The notes beneath the pieces were generated by a model. The model was not told the origin of the DNA, did not search any database, and was given only the letters and a program-made list of their open reading frames with translations. Made by a program: the position numbers and the translations under genes. This document shows positions 25,682 to 33,582 of a DNA stretch of 64,000 bases, piece by piece. Each line of letters begins with the position of its first letter. The first letter of the stretch is position 1. Source of the DNA: JBDOQU01 sp039839375 (lineage in GTDB: Bacteria; Pseudomonadota; Alphaproteobacteria; DSM-16000; Inquilinaceae); the NCBI RefSeq assembly GCF_039839375.1, contig NZ_JBDOQU010000013.1:1-64000 (forward strand), given 5' to 3'.

Positions 25682-26431
25682 TCAAGTTGCCGACGCAGGT
25701 CCGGCGAGCCGCCCAACACGCGACAAATTTTCCATAAGCTGCAACTCGACTTCGGCCGCAGGCTGAGCCCACAGCTTCTCGAGTTCGCTGATCACGTTTC
25801 CAGCCTCCCAGGGCCAAGCTGCGCGCCCGTCGATTTGCGCAAACGGGCCATCAGACTCGGGCAGCAGCCGATCTTTCGGCATTCGCTTCGTCAGCTCTCT
25901 GCCTTTGTCTCCACGCAACATTGCGGGTCCGACGCTGAACCAGCACCCAACCTCGATTGCGCGGGCGAGCTCGCGGTTGCTGCCGGAAAACCAATGCAGG
26001 ATCGGCGTGCCGACCCCAGGTCGAGCTTGCAGTTCGTCCAAGACCGGGGTAACCGCGCGCCGGCTATGTATCGACAGCACACGTCCCCCCGCAGCTCTGC
26101 ACATATCTAGCGCGCGGCCGTAAACCAGCATTTGGTCTTCCCAGTGCCTCTTGAACTCGGGCGTGCCGTCGAGCCCGATTTCACCGACGTAGCGTGTCTC
26201 CGGAATGAGACGCTCGAAGATCGCCATCTCTCCCTTACGTTGATGCGCCAGCTGGGGATGAATGCCTAGCGCCGTTCGTATGCGCGATGCGCCCCTCGTC
26301 AGAGCCGAGGTGCCGGACCAAGCTGACGGCGTGGTAGTGACGGACAGGACGTAGAGTCCCTTCTCCGCGCAGGCACGCGCAACGGCATGAGGATCCGGGT
26401 AAAGATCGAGGTGGCAATGGAAGTCGATCAC
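25682..26431 (-). CDS. qatD: Qat system TatD-family hydrolase QatD
   Basis: A 249-residue TatD-like metal-dependent hydrolase, the last gene of the Qat anti-phage operon. It has the TIM-barrel metal motif FHCHLD at residues 3-8. Further features are GIHPQLA, GEIGLDG (the usual TatD glutamate), LSIHSRRA, and the distal ESDGP. Its start overlaps the qatC stop by 4 nt (ATGA). In Qat systems TatD is needed for defence, but its substrate is not established. The fourfold gene order A-B-C-D here is the canonical one. Confidence 0.92.
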   Translation of the reverse strand: MIDFHCHLDLYPDPHAVARACAEKGLYVLSVTTTPSAWSGTSALTRGASRIRTALGIHPQLAHQRKGEMAIFERLIPETRYVGEIGLDGTPEFKRHWEDQMLVYGRALDMCRAAGGRVLSIHSRRAVTPVLDELQARPGVGTPILHWFSGSNRELARAIEVGCWFSVGPAMLRGDKGRELTKRMPKDRLLPESDGPFAQIDGRAAWPWEAGNVISELEKLWAQPAAEVELQLMENLSRVGRLAGPASAT

Positions 26432-27714
26432 TTGACGCCGTAGTGTTTGTGCAGCGTCGCCAACTCTTCAAGACCACGCTCAACCAAGGCCCTTATCGGC
26501 GCCAGATCGCCCATTCGTGGGTAGGCCAGTGCGGACCCTAACCAGGCGTCGAACCCGTCTGACCGAGCCTCAGCGATCGCCATCGCCACGGATCGGACGT
26601 CGTCAAAATTCGAGTGATCCCCATCGTTACGACCGAGCGGGGCGAACTTGTAGAAGGTGGTGTCCGGTTCGCCCCAAGCATGGAAGGCGGCCCTCCGAAT
26701 CTGGCACGGCATACATCGACCGCAATGCTTGTAGTTGAAGACGCGATAACGGCCGCAGCTCACCGATTGCACCGCGAGCGCCTTCAGCAACGTCTGGTCG
26801 GCGCAGCCCTTCAGCATCTCACCTTTGGTGCTGTGCTCGTAGGGATTCTTAATCCGGATGCGCAGTCCCGCCGCGTCCAACACGTCTTGGATTCGGTTCA
26901 GGAACTCGGGATGGGCCGTGCGTGTGCTGAGACTTCCCAATCGTGAGCCGGTCAGAGGCGGATTGATCGCAATGAATCCGTTTTCACAGACGTAGAACGG
27001 CACTTCGCCACCATCATGGTAGGCGGCAAGCGACGTCCCAGCCAGCACGCCAAACGCGATGAAGATCAACGACCTCGCGCGTTGCGAAGCCTCTTTCGTC
27101 CAAGGCGGCGTCGCATTGTGATTGAGCGCGACATGACTTAGCCCGCCCCCAATCGCCGCGGCGAAACCGGCTTGGTTGTCGCCGTCGCCGCGAACGATGT
27201 TGCTGACCGCGAGCGGGTTGAGGCCGGAGCTAGCGAGATCGATTGCGCCGATCAGGCTGTCGAGTCCGCCAGACAGTAGCACCACGCCATCCTGGTCCGG
27301 GCGAATTGGGTCTCGCGGCGGTGCCGGCTGCATGCCACCGTCAATGAATGTCAGCCGCCAGCGGTCAGTCGACAGGAACTTGAGGGCGGTCTCTAAGGCT
27401 GTGGCCTGGCTGTTCCAGAACGCCGCGTCGGCGACGGCCACCGTCAGCTCGATCTCGCGCGTCCATCCGTCGGCGCTTTGCGAACGCCAGACGGCCAGAT
27501 CGGCGGCCACAATGGCAAGTGCCAACGACAGCAGATCCCACGCGCGGGGTGCGGCTTCGAGCCGCGCACGCAGAAAGTCCGTTCTCGCGGCTTGACCAGC
27601 GCTGGCCCGGGCCGAGCGACCGTCCTCCACCAAGCCGGGTCGGCCGTATAGGACGACGTTCAGCGCTCCATTCTCTTGGAACGGAAAGTCCTCCGGCGCG
27701 CAGACCAGCCTCAT
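26428..27714 (-). CDS. qatC: Qat system QueC-like protein QatC
   Basis: A 428-residue protein related to QueC, the 7-cyano-7-deazaguanine synthase of queuosine biosynthesis. The PP-loop SGGLDS lies at residues 148-153, and a zinc-binding cysteine cluster (CGRYRVFNYKHCGRCMPCQ) near 340. An N-terminal extension of about 130 residues distinguishes QatC from housekeeping QueC. It may modify a base or a protein; the real substrate is unknown. It overlaps qatB and qatD by 4 nt each. Confidence 0.92.
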   Translation of the reverse strand: MRLVCAPEDFPFQENGALNVVLYGRPGLVEDGRSARASAGQAARTDFLRARLEAAPRAWDLLSLALAIVAADLAVWRSQSADGWTREIELTVAVADAAFWNSQATALETALKFLSTDRWRLTFIDGGMQPAPPRDPIRPDQDGVVLLSGGLDSLIGAIDLASSGLNPLAVSNIVRGDGDNQAGFAAAIGGGLSHVALNHNATPPWTKEASQRARSLIFIAFGVLAGTSLAAYHDGGEVPFYVCENGFIAINPPLTGSRLGSLSTRTAHPEFLNRIQDVLDAAGLRIRIKNPYEHSTKGEMLKGCADQTLLKALAVQSVSCGRYRVFNYKHCGRCMPCQIRRAAFHAWGEPDTTFYKFAPLGRNDGDHSNFDDVRSVAMAIAEARSDGFDAWLGSALAYPRMGDLAPIRALVERGLEELATLHKHYGVK

Positions 27715-28544
27715 TCCGCATATCCTTCGAACACATCAAAAGTCTCGCGGAGCGCGGCTCGAACCACCTCGCTGATACGACCCGCGGTCAGGACGCGGCC
27801 GGCCTCCCGCAGTCTACGAAAGGCCGCAGCGACGGTTTCCTTGACGTAGTCCCGAGCTTGCTTCAGCCGAGAAAGTGCCGTGGTGGCACTGGGTGCCTTC
27901 TCTCGAATGGTCTGGCCGACATCGAGGTCGAAACGGCGAAAGACATCGTGCGCTGTAAAGCGCTCGATCGCCATTTCCCGCTGTTCGGGCGTGAGGTTGA
28001 GAAGATCCGCGTCCGGAAAGCGGGTAAGCAGCTCAGACAGGGCATCCCGGATCGCCGCGCGTGCGGCCTCGGCGTCTTGCGTGCCATCCACCGGTCTGAC
28101 CGCCTCAACTACGGCATCCATAATCTCATCGGCTGAACGGCCGGCTAGCAGAGCAGGATCGAGCGAACTCCCCGGTGCTGCAGGCTTGCCGGCGGCTAGT
28201 CCCGCCAAGGCGCCGCCAAGCGCGCTGGCGGTCGCCGCTGTTCCTCTCATTCGGCGCGCGGCCGTCCCAGCACCGCCGTAGCCGCTGCGCACGTAGTGCC
28301 CGAAACCGCGCCGCATCGCCCGTGTGTCGCCAGTGCTCGCGTAGTCGCCGAGGCTTCGACTGACTCCCATCCAGCGACGATCTGGCGCCAACGGTGCCGG
28401 CTGCGGGACAGCGGCGGGCGCTGGCGACCCGTCGTCAGCCGCCGGTTCGTCGGCCGTCGGTGCCTCGGGCGGTGGATCGTCTACCCAAGACGGCACCATC
28501 GAAACGCCCGCCCCCGGACCTTTACTGGACTGCGACGTTCCCAT
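27711..28544 (-). CDS. qatB: Qat system protein QatB
   Basis: A 277-residue protein of the QatB family. It begins MGTSQSSKGPGAGVSMVPSWV, the conserved N-terminal signature of the family. A proline/alanine-rich, low-complexity stretch (about 25-55) and a helical C-terminal half follow. There is no recognised catalytic motif. It may be a substrate of QatC processing, since the conserved glycine-rich N-terminus is unusual; this is an inference. It overlaps the qatA end by 23 nt. Confidence 0.88.
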   Translation of the reverse strand: MGTSQSSKGPGAGVSMVPSWVDDPPPEAPTADEPAADDGSPAPAAVPQPAPLAPDRRWMGVSRSLGDYASTGDTRAMRRGFGHYVRSGYGGAGTAARRMRGTAATASALGGALAGLAAGKPAAPGSSLDPALLAGRSADEIMDAVVEAVRPVDGTQDAEAARAAIRDALSELLTRFPDADLLNLTPEQREMAIERFTAHDVFRRFDLDVGQTIREKAPSATTALSRLKQARDYVKETVAAAFRRLREAGRVLTAGRISEVVRAALRETFDVFEGYAE

Positions 28545-30393
28545 TATCCCTCCGCTTCTTGATGGCTGCCTTCACCGGCTTGCTCACATCGCCGCTCTCC
28601 CAAGCCCGGAACAAGCCTGGAGCCCAAGATTGGTCTCCAATCTTCGGCACGATGTTCGGCTCGATTTGGGCGCTCGGCCGCTCGCGCAGGAAGGCGGCCA
28701 GACGGGCCCCCTGGGTCGGGTCTGCGTCCGACATGGCGAGACAAGCCTCCAGGATTGGCGGAACGCCCCATGCCTGTTCCTGACGCGCTCGATCGAGGAG
28801 GCGATCCATCATGACGGTTGTCTCAGCCCTCGCTACCTTGACCAATCGCGCCTTCAATGAGGCGGCCATGTCGGGGTGCTCGAGCAAGGCCGACAGCAGG
28901 TCGGCGGCGTCCGACGACAGACGATCGCCGGGGGTGATCAGCGGTGCGTGCTCGCGGCTAACGTACAATGCACCCCGCAGGTCCAAGTCGGCCAGGGCCG
29001 GCGGAAGGGTCAGCCATTCCACGACGAACGGGTCATCCCAAGGCGGTAGGAGCTCAAGTTCGGCACCGGCTGTCGCCTTGGCTTCCCAGTCAGCGAGAAA
29101 CGCAGGCTTGCCGGTGTCGCTCGCGCTCGCGGCGGCGATCAGCTCGGAGTAGGCTTTCGGATTGCCGAGGCGCTCGAACAGCAGCAGCTTCGCCAGTACA
29201 GCTTCGTCCACGCCTACGCCCTGCGCCCGCGAAATCGTCATTCGGATGGCAAGCGCGTTGAGAAAGCGCTTGATCAAGCGCGGATTGCCGGAGATGCCGG
29301 AGGCTGAGGTCATCAACGGCGCGAGGCGATCCGCAGTGTCGAGCTTGCCTACCAGTTCGTCAGGAAATGCTGTGTGAAGCGATTGAACGAACGCGCGGTC
29401 GACGCGCTTACCCTGCCAAGTCTGTCGCAGCTGCTGACAGACGCCGACACGGATTTTCTCCGTCACGTCTTCGGCAAGGTCGCTGTTCTCAATGAACAGC
29501 AGCATCATGTAAGCGCGCACTTCCTGAGTGCCTAGGCCGGGCACACGGATCGGCACCTGGATGAGCTTGTCGAAATAGTTGGTCACGAGAAGGTCGTCGT
29601 TGACGCCCTCGAAATGCTTGCGCACGGCGTGCTTGATCATCTCATTGTCGGCGGCGATTACGAATGCCGTGTGCTTCAGAAACAGGAAAAGGCGGATCGC
29701 TTCCAGGGTGGAGATCGTCGTCGGTGGCAAGCAGCGATCGAGGTCGTCAATAAGCACAACCAATGTGACGCCTAACTCCTCCAGCGCCTCCTCAAAGCTG
29801 TCGCGCAGCGCTTGAATTTCCTTCGGCGGCGAGGTCTCGGCTCTAGCGGCGAGCAGACCACCGGCGGCGGCGGCGGCATCACCCACCTTCTTCTGCGCTT
29901 CGTCCAACTCCTCAGCGTCCACGCCATCGAGCGCTCGCTTGCCTAGTCCCCAGACGCCGCCGAGCAGCCCGACCGGTGGCAAGCCAAGCGCCAGCGCTGC
30001 GGCATCGCCCGCGACGAGCCTAGCGCCGCGCAGCCAGCGGACGCGCTTCATAATGCTTGCGACCTTGTCGATCGCGGTCTCGCGCTTGGCCGCTTCATCT
30101 TGCAGCTTGGTGGCGATCACGTCCATCAGCGCTGCGCGGGCATCATCGTAGCCCTGGTAGAGCCACGCGTTGAACTCCACGAAGATGAAGTCGCGGTCAC
30201 CGTCCTTGTTGGGCCGCGCTGCCAACGACGCTTGCGTAAGCTTTATTAGCGAGGATTTCCCAATGCCCCAGGCGCCGGATACGCCGATCGATATCGGTCG
30301 GCCGCGCGCCTGTACGATAATCTCCGCCACTGTATCGGCGACGCCAGAGAAATTCAGAAAATCTCGTGTCGTCTCGTTATCAGCCCACACCAT
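28522..30393 (-). CDS. qatA: Qat system KAP-family ATPase QatA
   Basis: A 623-residue P-loop NTPase of the KAP family, first gene of the operon. Walker A is GAWGIGKSS (residues 40-48) and Walker B is LVVLIDDLDRCLPP (near 215). LFLKHTAFVIAADNEMIKHAVRKHF is a KAP signature. A hydrophobic stretch (about 120-150, ALALGLPPVGLLGGVWGLG) interrupts the domain, as in other KAP proteins that can be membrane-associated. The ATG at 30393 follows GGAG. The promoter should lie in the 130-nt gap upstream, but I see no clear hexamers there. Confidence 0.93.
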   Translation of the reverse strand: MVWADNETTRDFLNFSGVADTVAEIIVQARGRPISIGVSGAWGIGKSSLIKLTQASLAARPNKDGDRDFIFVEFNAWLYQGYDDARAALMDVIATKLQDEAAKRETAIDKVASIMKRVRWLRGARLVAGDAAALALGLPPVGLLGGVWGLGKRALDGVDAEELDEAQKKVGDAAAAAGGLLAARAETSPPKEIQALRDSFEEALEELGVTLVVLIDDLDRCLPPTTISTLEAIRLFLFLKHTAFVIAADNEMIKHAVRKHFEGVNDDLLVTNYFDKLIQVPIRVPGLGTQEVRAYMMLLFIENSDLAEDVTEKIRVGVCQQLRQTWQGKRVDRAFVQSLHTAFPDELVGKLDTADRLAPLMTSASGISGNPRLIKRFLNALAIRMTISRAQGVGVDEAVLAKLLLFERLGNPKAYSELIAAASASDTGKPAFLADWEAKATAGAELELLPPWDDPFVVEWLTLPPALADLDLRGALYVSREHAPLITPGDRLSSDAADLLSALLEHPDMAASLKARLVKVARAETTVMMDRLLDRARQEQAWGVPPILEACLAMSDADPTQGARLAAFLRERPSAQIEPNIVPKIGDQSWAPGLFRAWESGDVSKPVKAAIKKRRDNGNVAVQ

Positions 30394-30523
30394 ACGCTCC
30401 GTTCATTGACATTACGGAGCCACTCTCCGGAAACACTCGAATGCCAGCAGCGAACACCACTTTCAAAAATGACGCTGCGCTAGTTTACTGACTGCGTAGC
30501 ACGAAGTGCGTGTGTCAGCACAA

Positions 30524-30853
30524 CTACGCTGCAACCACAGAGATTCGACCAGCCGGACGGGAACGCGGCTTCTTTTTGATCACGATCTCGACGTCCTGAT
30601 CGAGCGCGGTCAGGAAGGTCATCAGCCGTTCGACCGAAAAGCCGTCCAGCTTGTAGTTGGCCAGCGCTGAGACCTTTGGCTGGCTGACGTTGAGCTTTTC
30701 GGCCGTGGCCGCTTGCGTAAGTCGTCGACGGCCGATCACGTCGTTGATGGCGTGCGCCAGACGCAGCTTGGTCTGTCGTTCACCGGCGTCCGCATAACCG
30801 AGATCAGCGAAGACATTACCGGTGCCGCGCGTGATCGTTTCGTCGTCTTTCAT
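30524..30853 (-). CDS. higA: XRE-family antitoxin (HigA-like)
   Basis: A 109-residue helix-turn-helix antitoxin with AHAINDVIGRRRLTQAATAEKLNVSQPKVSALANYKLDGFSVERLM, the XRE type that pairs with Gp49/HigB-like toxins. The C-terminal LDQDVEIVIKKK is typical of this subgroup. The ATG at 30853 lies 4 nt past the toxin stop (30858), so the two are translationally linked; a longer frame from 30889 would overlap the toxin. Such antitoxins usually bind and repress their own promoter upstream of the toxin. Confidence 0.88.
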   Translation of the reverse strand: MKDDETITRGTGNVFADLGYADAGERQTKLRLAHAINDVIGRRRLTQAATAEKLNVSQPKVSALANYKLDGFSVERLMTFLTALDQDVEIVIKKKPRSRPAGRISVVAA

Positions 30854-30857
30854 CGTC

Positions 30858-31241
30858 TCAGCGCCTCGGCCTATCATAACGAGCCTCATAATCCTGTTGC
30901 GCGGCCTTCAGTCTCCGCTCGACGAGATCGACATCGACCTGCGCCGTCCTGATTCCCCTTGGCGACTTCTTCTGGAAGGCGTGCAGCACGTAGACAACCT
31001 CCTTGAAGCGTAACGTGTAGACCGCCCGGTAGGTGTTGCCCGAATGGTCCTCGACCACCTCGAAGACACCTGCGCCCTGACCTTTCCAGGGCTTGGCCGA
31101 CGGATGCTTGCCTCCGAACTGCGCCAACCCCAGCGCGTTGCCCATCTCGTCCTTCACCGGCTCGGGAAAGCCGAGAAAGTCCTTTTTGGATGAACCCACC
31201 CAATCGAGCGGCTTCTCACCTGCCGTCATCGCGCGAGCCAT
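30858..31241 (-). CDS. higB: RelE-superfamily toxin of Gp49/HigB type
   Basis: A toxin of about 127 residues. It contains KPLDWVGSSKKDFLGFPEPVKDEMGNALGLAQFGGKHPSAKPWKG, then VFEVVEDHSGNTYRAVYTLRFKEVVYVLHAFQKKSPRGIRT, the phage-derived Gp49-like pattern of ribosome-dependent mRNA interferases. ATG 31241 or 31229 and GTG 31256 are all possible starts. Toxin-before-antitoxin order is the HigBA arrangement. The pair sits between the Qat operon and the mutagenesis cassette, where it could stabilise the element. Confidence 0.87.
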   Translation of the reverse strand: MARAMTAGEKPLDWVGSSKKDFLGFPEPVKDEMGNALGLAQFGGKHPSAKPWKGQGAGVFEVVEDHSGNTYRAVYTLRFKEVVYVLHAFQKKSPRGIRTAQVDVDLVERRLKAAQQDYEARYDRPRR

Positions 31242-31342
31242 CGCCTTATATCCCACTTTCGGGATAATCTTTCAAGGCTTTCGACAGGTGTTCGCCGATG
31301 GATTTACGACAGTCGACCCTTGACTCTGAACCATCGACGATA

Positions 31343-31357
31343 GAACAGATAGTGAAC
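31343..31357 (+). promoter_or_regulatory. LexA (SOS) box upstream of imuA
   Basis: GAAC-AGATAGT-GAAC is an exact GAACN7GAAC, the reverse of the GTTCN7GTTC direct-repeat box used by alphaproteobacterial LexA. It ends 37 nt before the imuA start codon, the expected place for SOS control of the imuA-imuB-dnaE2 cassette. Confidence 0.85.
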
Positions 31358-31394
31358 ATGCTGATCCGTCTGTTTCAGGAGGTGTACGTCAAAC

Positions 31395-32147
31395 GTGCGG
31401 CCCGAGCCCGCCATAGAGTCCTTGCGCGCCCAGATCCAAAAGATCGAAAGCAAAAACAGGCGCGCAAAATCGGTGCTCCCCTTCGGGATCGCCGAACTGG
31501 ATTCGCGACTCCCCGCCGGCGGTCTGGCTTTGGGCGCCCTGCACGAGGTGGCGGGCGGAGGTAACGGCGCCGTTGACGGCGCGGCTGCGGCATTGTTTAC
31601 CGCCGGCGTGGCCGCTCGCACGAAGGGCAAGGTGCTCTGGTGCATGACGCGTCCCGACCTTTTCGCCCCGGCGCTCGCCCAGGCTGGCCTCTCGTCCGAC
31701 CGCGCCATCTATGTCGAAGCCGGGGACGACAAGACGGTGCTGGCCTGCTTTGAAGAAGGCCTCCGGCACGGGGGATTGGGCGCGGTCGTCGCCGAGGTGG
31801 CGCGGCTGTCGATGACCGCCTCGCGGCGCCTCCAGCTCGCCGCTGAGCAATCGGGAACGATCGGGATCGCGGTGCGCCGGTGGCGGCGCCAGACCGAGGC
31901 GACCGACTTCGGCCAGCCGACCGCCGCAACCACACGCTGGCGAATATCGGTGCTGCCATCGACACCCTTGCCCGTGCCGGGCGTCGGACGGGCCCGCTGG
32001 CTGGTCGAGTTGGTCCGTTGCCGCGCGGGCGAAAGCGCAGATTTCACCTTGGAGGCCTGCGATGACACGGGTCGTCTCGCTCTTCCTTCCCACCTGGTCC
32101 ACGGATCGGGTCAGAAGGAAGTCCGGCGACGCGTCGCCTCCGCCTGA
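31395..32147 (+). CDS. imuA: ImuA, RecA-like component of translesion mutasome
   Basis: A 250-residue ImuA protein, a RecA-related helper of the DnaE2/ImuB translesion complex. It has LPFGIAELDSRLPAGGLALGALHEVAGGGNGAVDGAAA, the RecA-like N-terminal core with a poor P-loop. Further along are VLWCMTRPDLFAPAL and LAAEQSGTIGIAVRRWRR, typical of the family. The start is a GTG at 31395, preceded by AGGAGGTG. The frame has a stop just upstream, so the GTG is the only start. It overlaps imuB by 86 nt. Confidence 0.93.
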   Translation: MRPEPAIESLRAQIQKIESKNRRAKSVLPFGIAELDSRLPAGGLALGALHEVAGGGNGAVDGAAAALFTAGVAARTKGKVLWCMTRPDLFAPALAQAGLSSDRAIYVEAGDDKTVLACFEEGLRHGGLGAVVAEVARLSMTASRRLQLAAEQSGTIGIAVRRWRRQTEATDFGQPTAATTRWRISVLPSTPLPVPGVGRARWLVELVRCRAGESADFTLEACDDTGRLALPSHLVHGSGQKEVRRRVASA

Positions 32148-33582
32148 GGCGCCGCTCGTCCTAGTCGGCCGTGACGGGAGACGGCGTGTGGTGCTGGCCG
32201 CGTCCGCAGCGGCTCAAGCAGCGGGCCTGCGCGTCGGGATGGCCGCGACCAAGGCCCAGGCTCTGGTCCCAGGCCTCGTCATTCAAGACGCCGATCCGGC
32301 TGGCGATGCCGAGGGTTTGGATCGGCTCGCCGCGTGGATGCTGCGCTACGCGCCGGTCGTTGCCGCCGATCCGCCGGACGGCATCGTCATCGACTCGACC
32401 GGCGCCGACCACCTCCATGGTGGCGAACTCGCGATGCTCGCGGGGCTTGTCGATCGGCTTGCCGCGTCTGGCGTGGCAGCGCGCGGCGCAATCGCCGAAA
32501 CCTGGGGCGCGGCCCATGCGCTCGCCCGCTTCGCCGCGCGGACGACGTTGATCATCCCGCCGGGATCGGTTTCGGCCGCTATCGCGCCGCTGCCGCTCGC
32601 CGCGTTGCGTTTGCCGCCTGACGTGGTCGCCGGCCTGCGCGTGCTCGGCTTCGAGACCATCGCCGATCTCCTGGAGCAGCCGCGCGCGCCGCTCACACTG
32701 CGGTTCGGACCTGAGCTCGGCCGCCGTCTGGATCAGGCGCTCGGCCGTGTCAGCGAGCCCATCGAGCCGATCCGCCCGGCGGAGCTGATCGAGGTCCGAC
32801 GCAATTTTGCAGAACCGATCGGCGCCGCCGAGACCATCGCCCGCAATATCGGCAAGCTCGTCGTCCAGCTCTGCGAGGCGCTGGAGACGAACGGGCTCGG
32901 CGTGCGCCGGCTCGATCTCGTCTGCCACCGCGTCGACAACCGCGCCCAGGCCGTCCGCGTCGGCACGGCCCAGCCGGTGCGGGACGTCAAGCGCCTGACC
33001 CGGCTCCTCTGCGAAAAGATCGAGACGATCGAGCCGGGTTTTGGCATCGAAATCATGACCCTCGCCGCGACGGTCGCAGAGCCGCTCCTTCAGAAGCAGG
33101 CTTCAACGACGCTCGTTGACGAGCCCGAGGCGGACGTCTCCGACCTCATGGACATCCTCGCGAACCGGGTCGGCGAGAGACGGTTGTACCGGATCGCGCC
33201 GGTCGCCAGCGACGTGCCCGAGCGCTCCGTCTGCCGCATTCCGGCGATGGCGCCCGACACGGGCGCGGCCTGGCCCGGTCACTGGCCGCGGCCGTCGCGC
33301 CTGCTCGTCTCCCCCGAAGCGATCGAAACGGTGGCGTTGCTTCCTGACCAGCCGCCCGTCTCCTTCACCTGGCGGGGCATCCGCCGGCGGGTCCGCCGCG
33401 CTGATGGCCCGGAGCGTGTCTTCGGGGAGTGGTGGAAGCGCGACGCCGAGCTGGTCGCCGTTCGCGACTATTTCCAGGTCGAAGACGATGCGGGCGAGCG
33501 CTATTGGATCTTCCGCTCCGGCGATGGCGAAGACGCCGCGACCGGCTCCCACCGCTGGTTTCTGCATGGAACCTTCGGATGA
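32062..33582 (+). CDS. imuB: ImuB, catalytically inactive Y-family polymerase-like protein
   Basis: A 506-residue ImuB protein that bridges the DnaE2 polymerase and the beta clamp in SOS mutagenesis. The N-terminal palm resembles DinB (TRVVSLFLPTWSTDRVRR), but the acidic catalytic residues are not at the usual places, as expected for ImuB. AETWGAAHALARFA and the later little-finger part (RRNFAEPIGAAETIARNIGKLV) are family features. Its stop overlaps the dnaE2 start (ATGA at 33579). Confidence 0.93.
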   Translation: MTRVVSLFLPTWSTDRVRRKSGDASPPPEAPLVLVGRDGRRRVVLAASAAAQAAGLRVGMAATKAQALVPGLVIQDADPAGDAEGLDRLAAWMLRYAPVVAADPPDGIVIDSTGADHLHGGELAMLAGLVDRLAASGVAARGAIAETWGAAHALARFAARTTLIIPPGSVSAAIAPLPLAALRLPPDVVAGLRVLGFETIADLLEQPRAPLTLRFGPELGRRLDQALGRVSEPIEPIRPAELIEVRRNFAEPIGAAETIARNIGKLVVQLCEALETNGLGVRRLDLVCHRVDNRAQAVRVGTAQPVRDVKRLTRLLCEKIETIEPGFGIEIMTLAATVAEPLLQKQASTTLVDEPEADVSDLMDILANRVGERRLYRIAPVASDVPERSVCRIPAMAPDTGAAWPGHWPRPSRLLVSPEAIETVALLPDQPPVSFTWRGIRRRVRRADGPERVFGEWWKRDAELVAVRDYFQVEDDAGERYWIFRSGDGEDAATGSHRWFLHGTFG

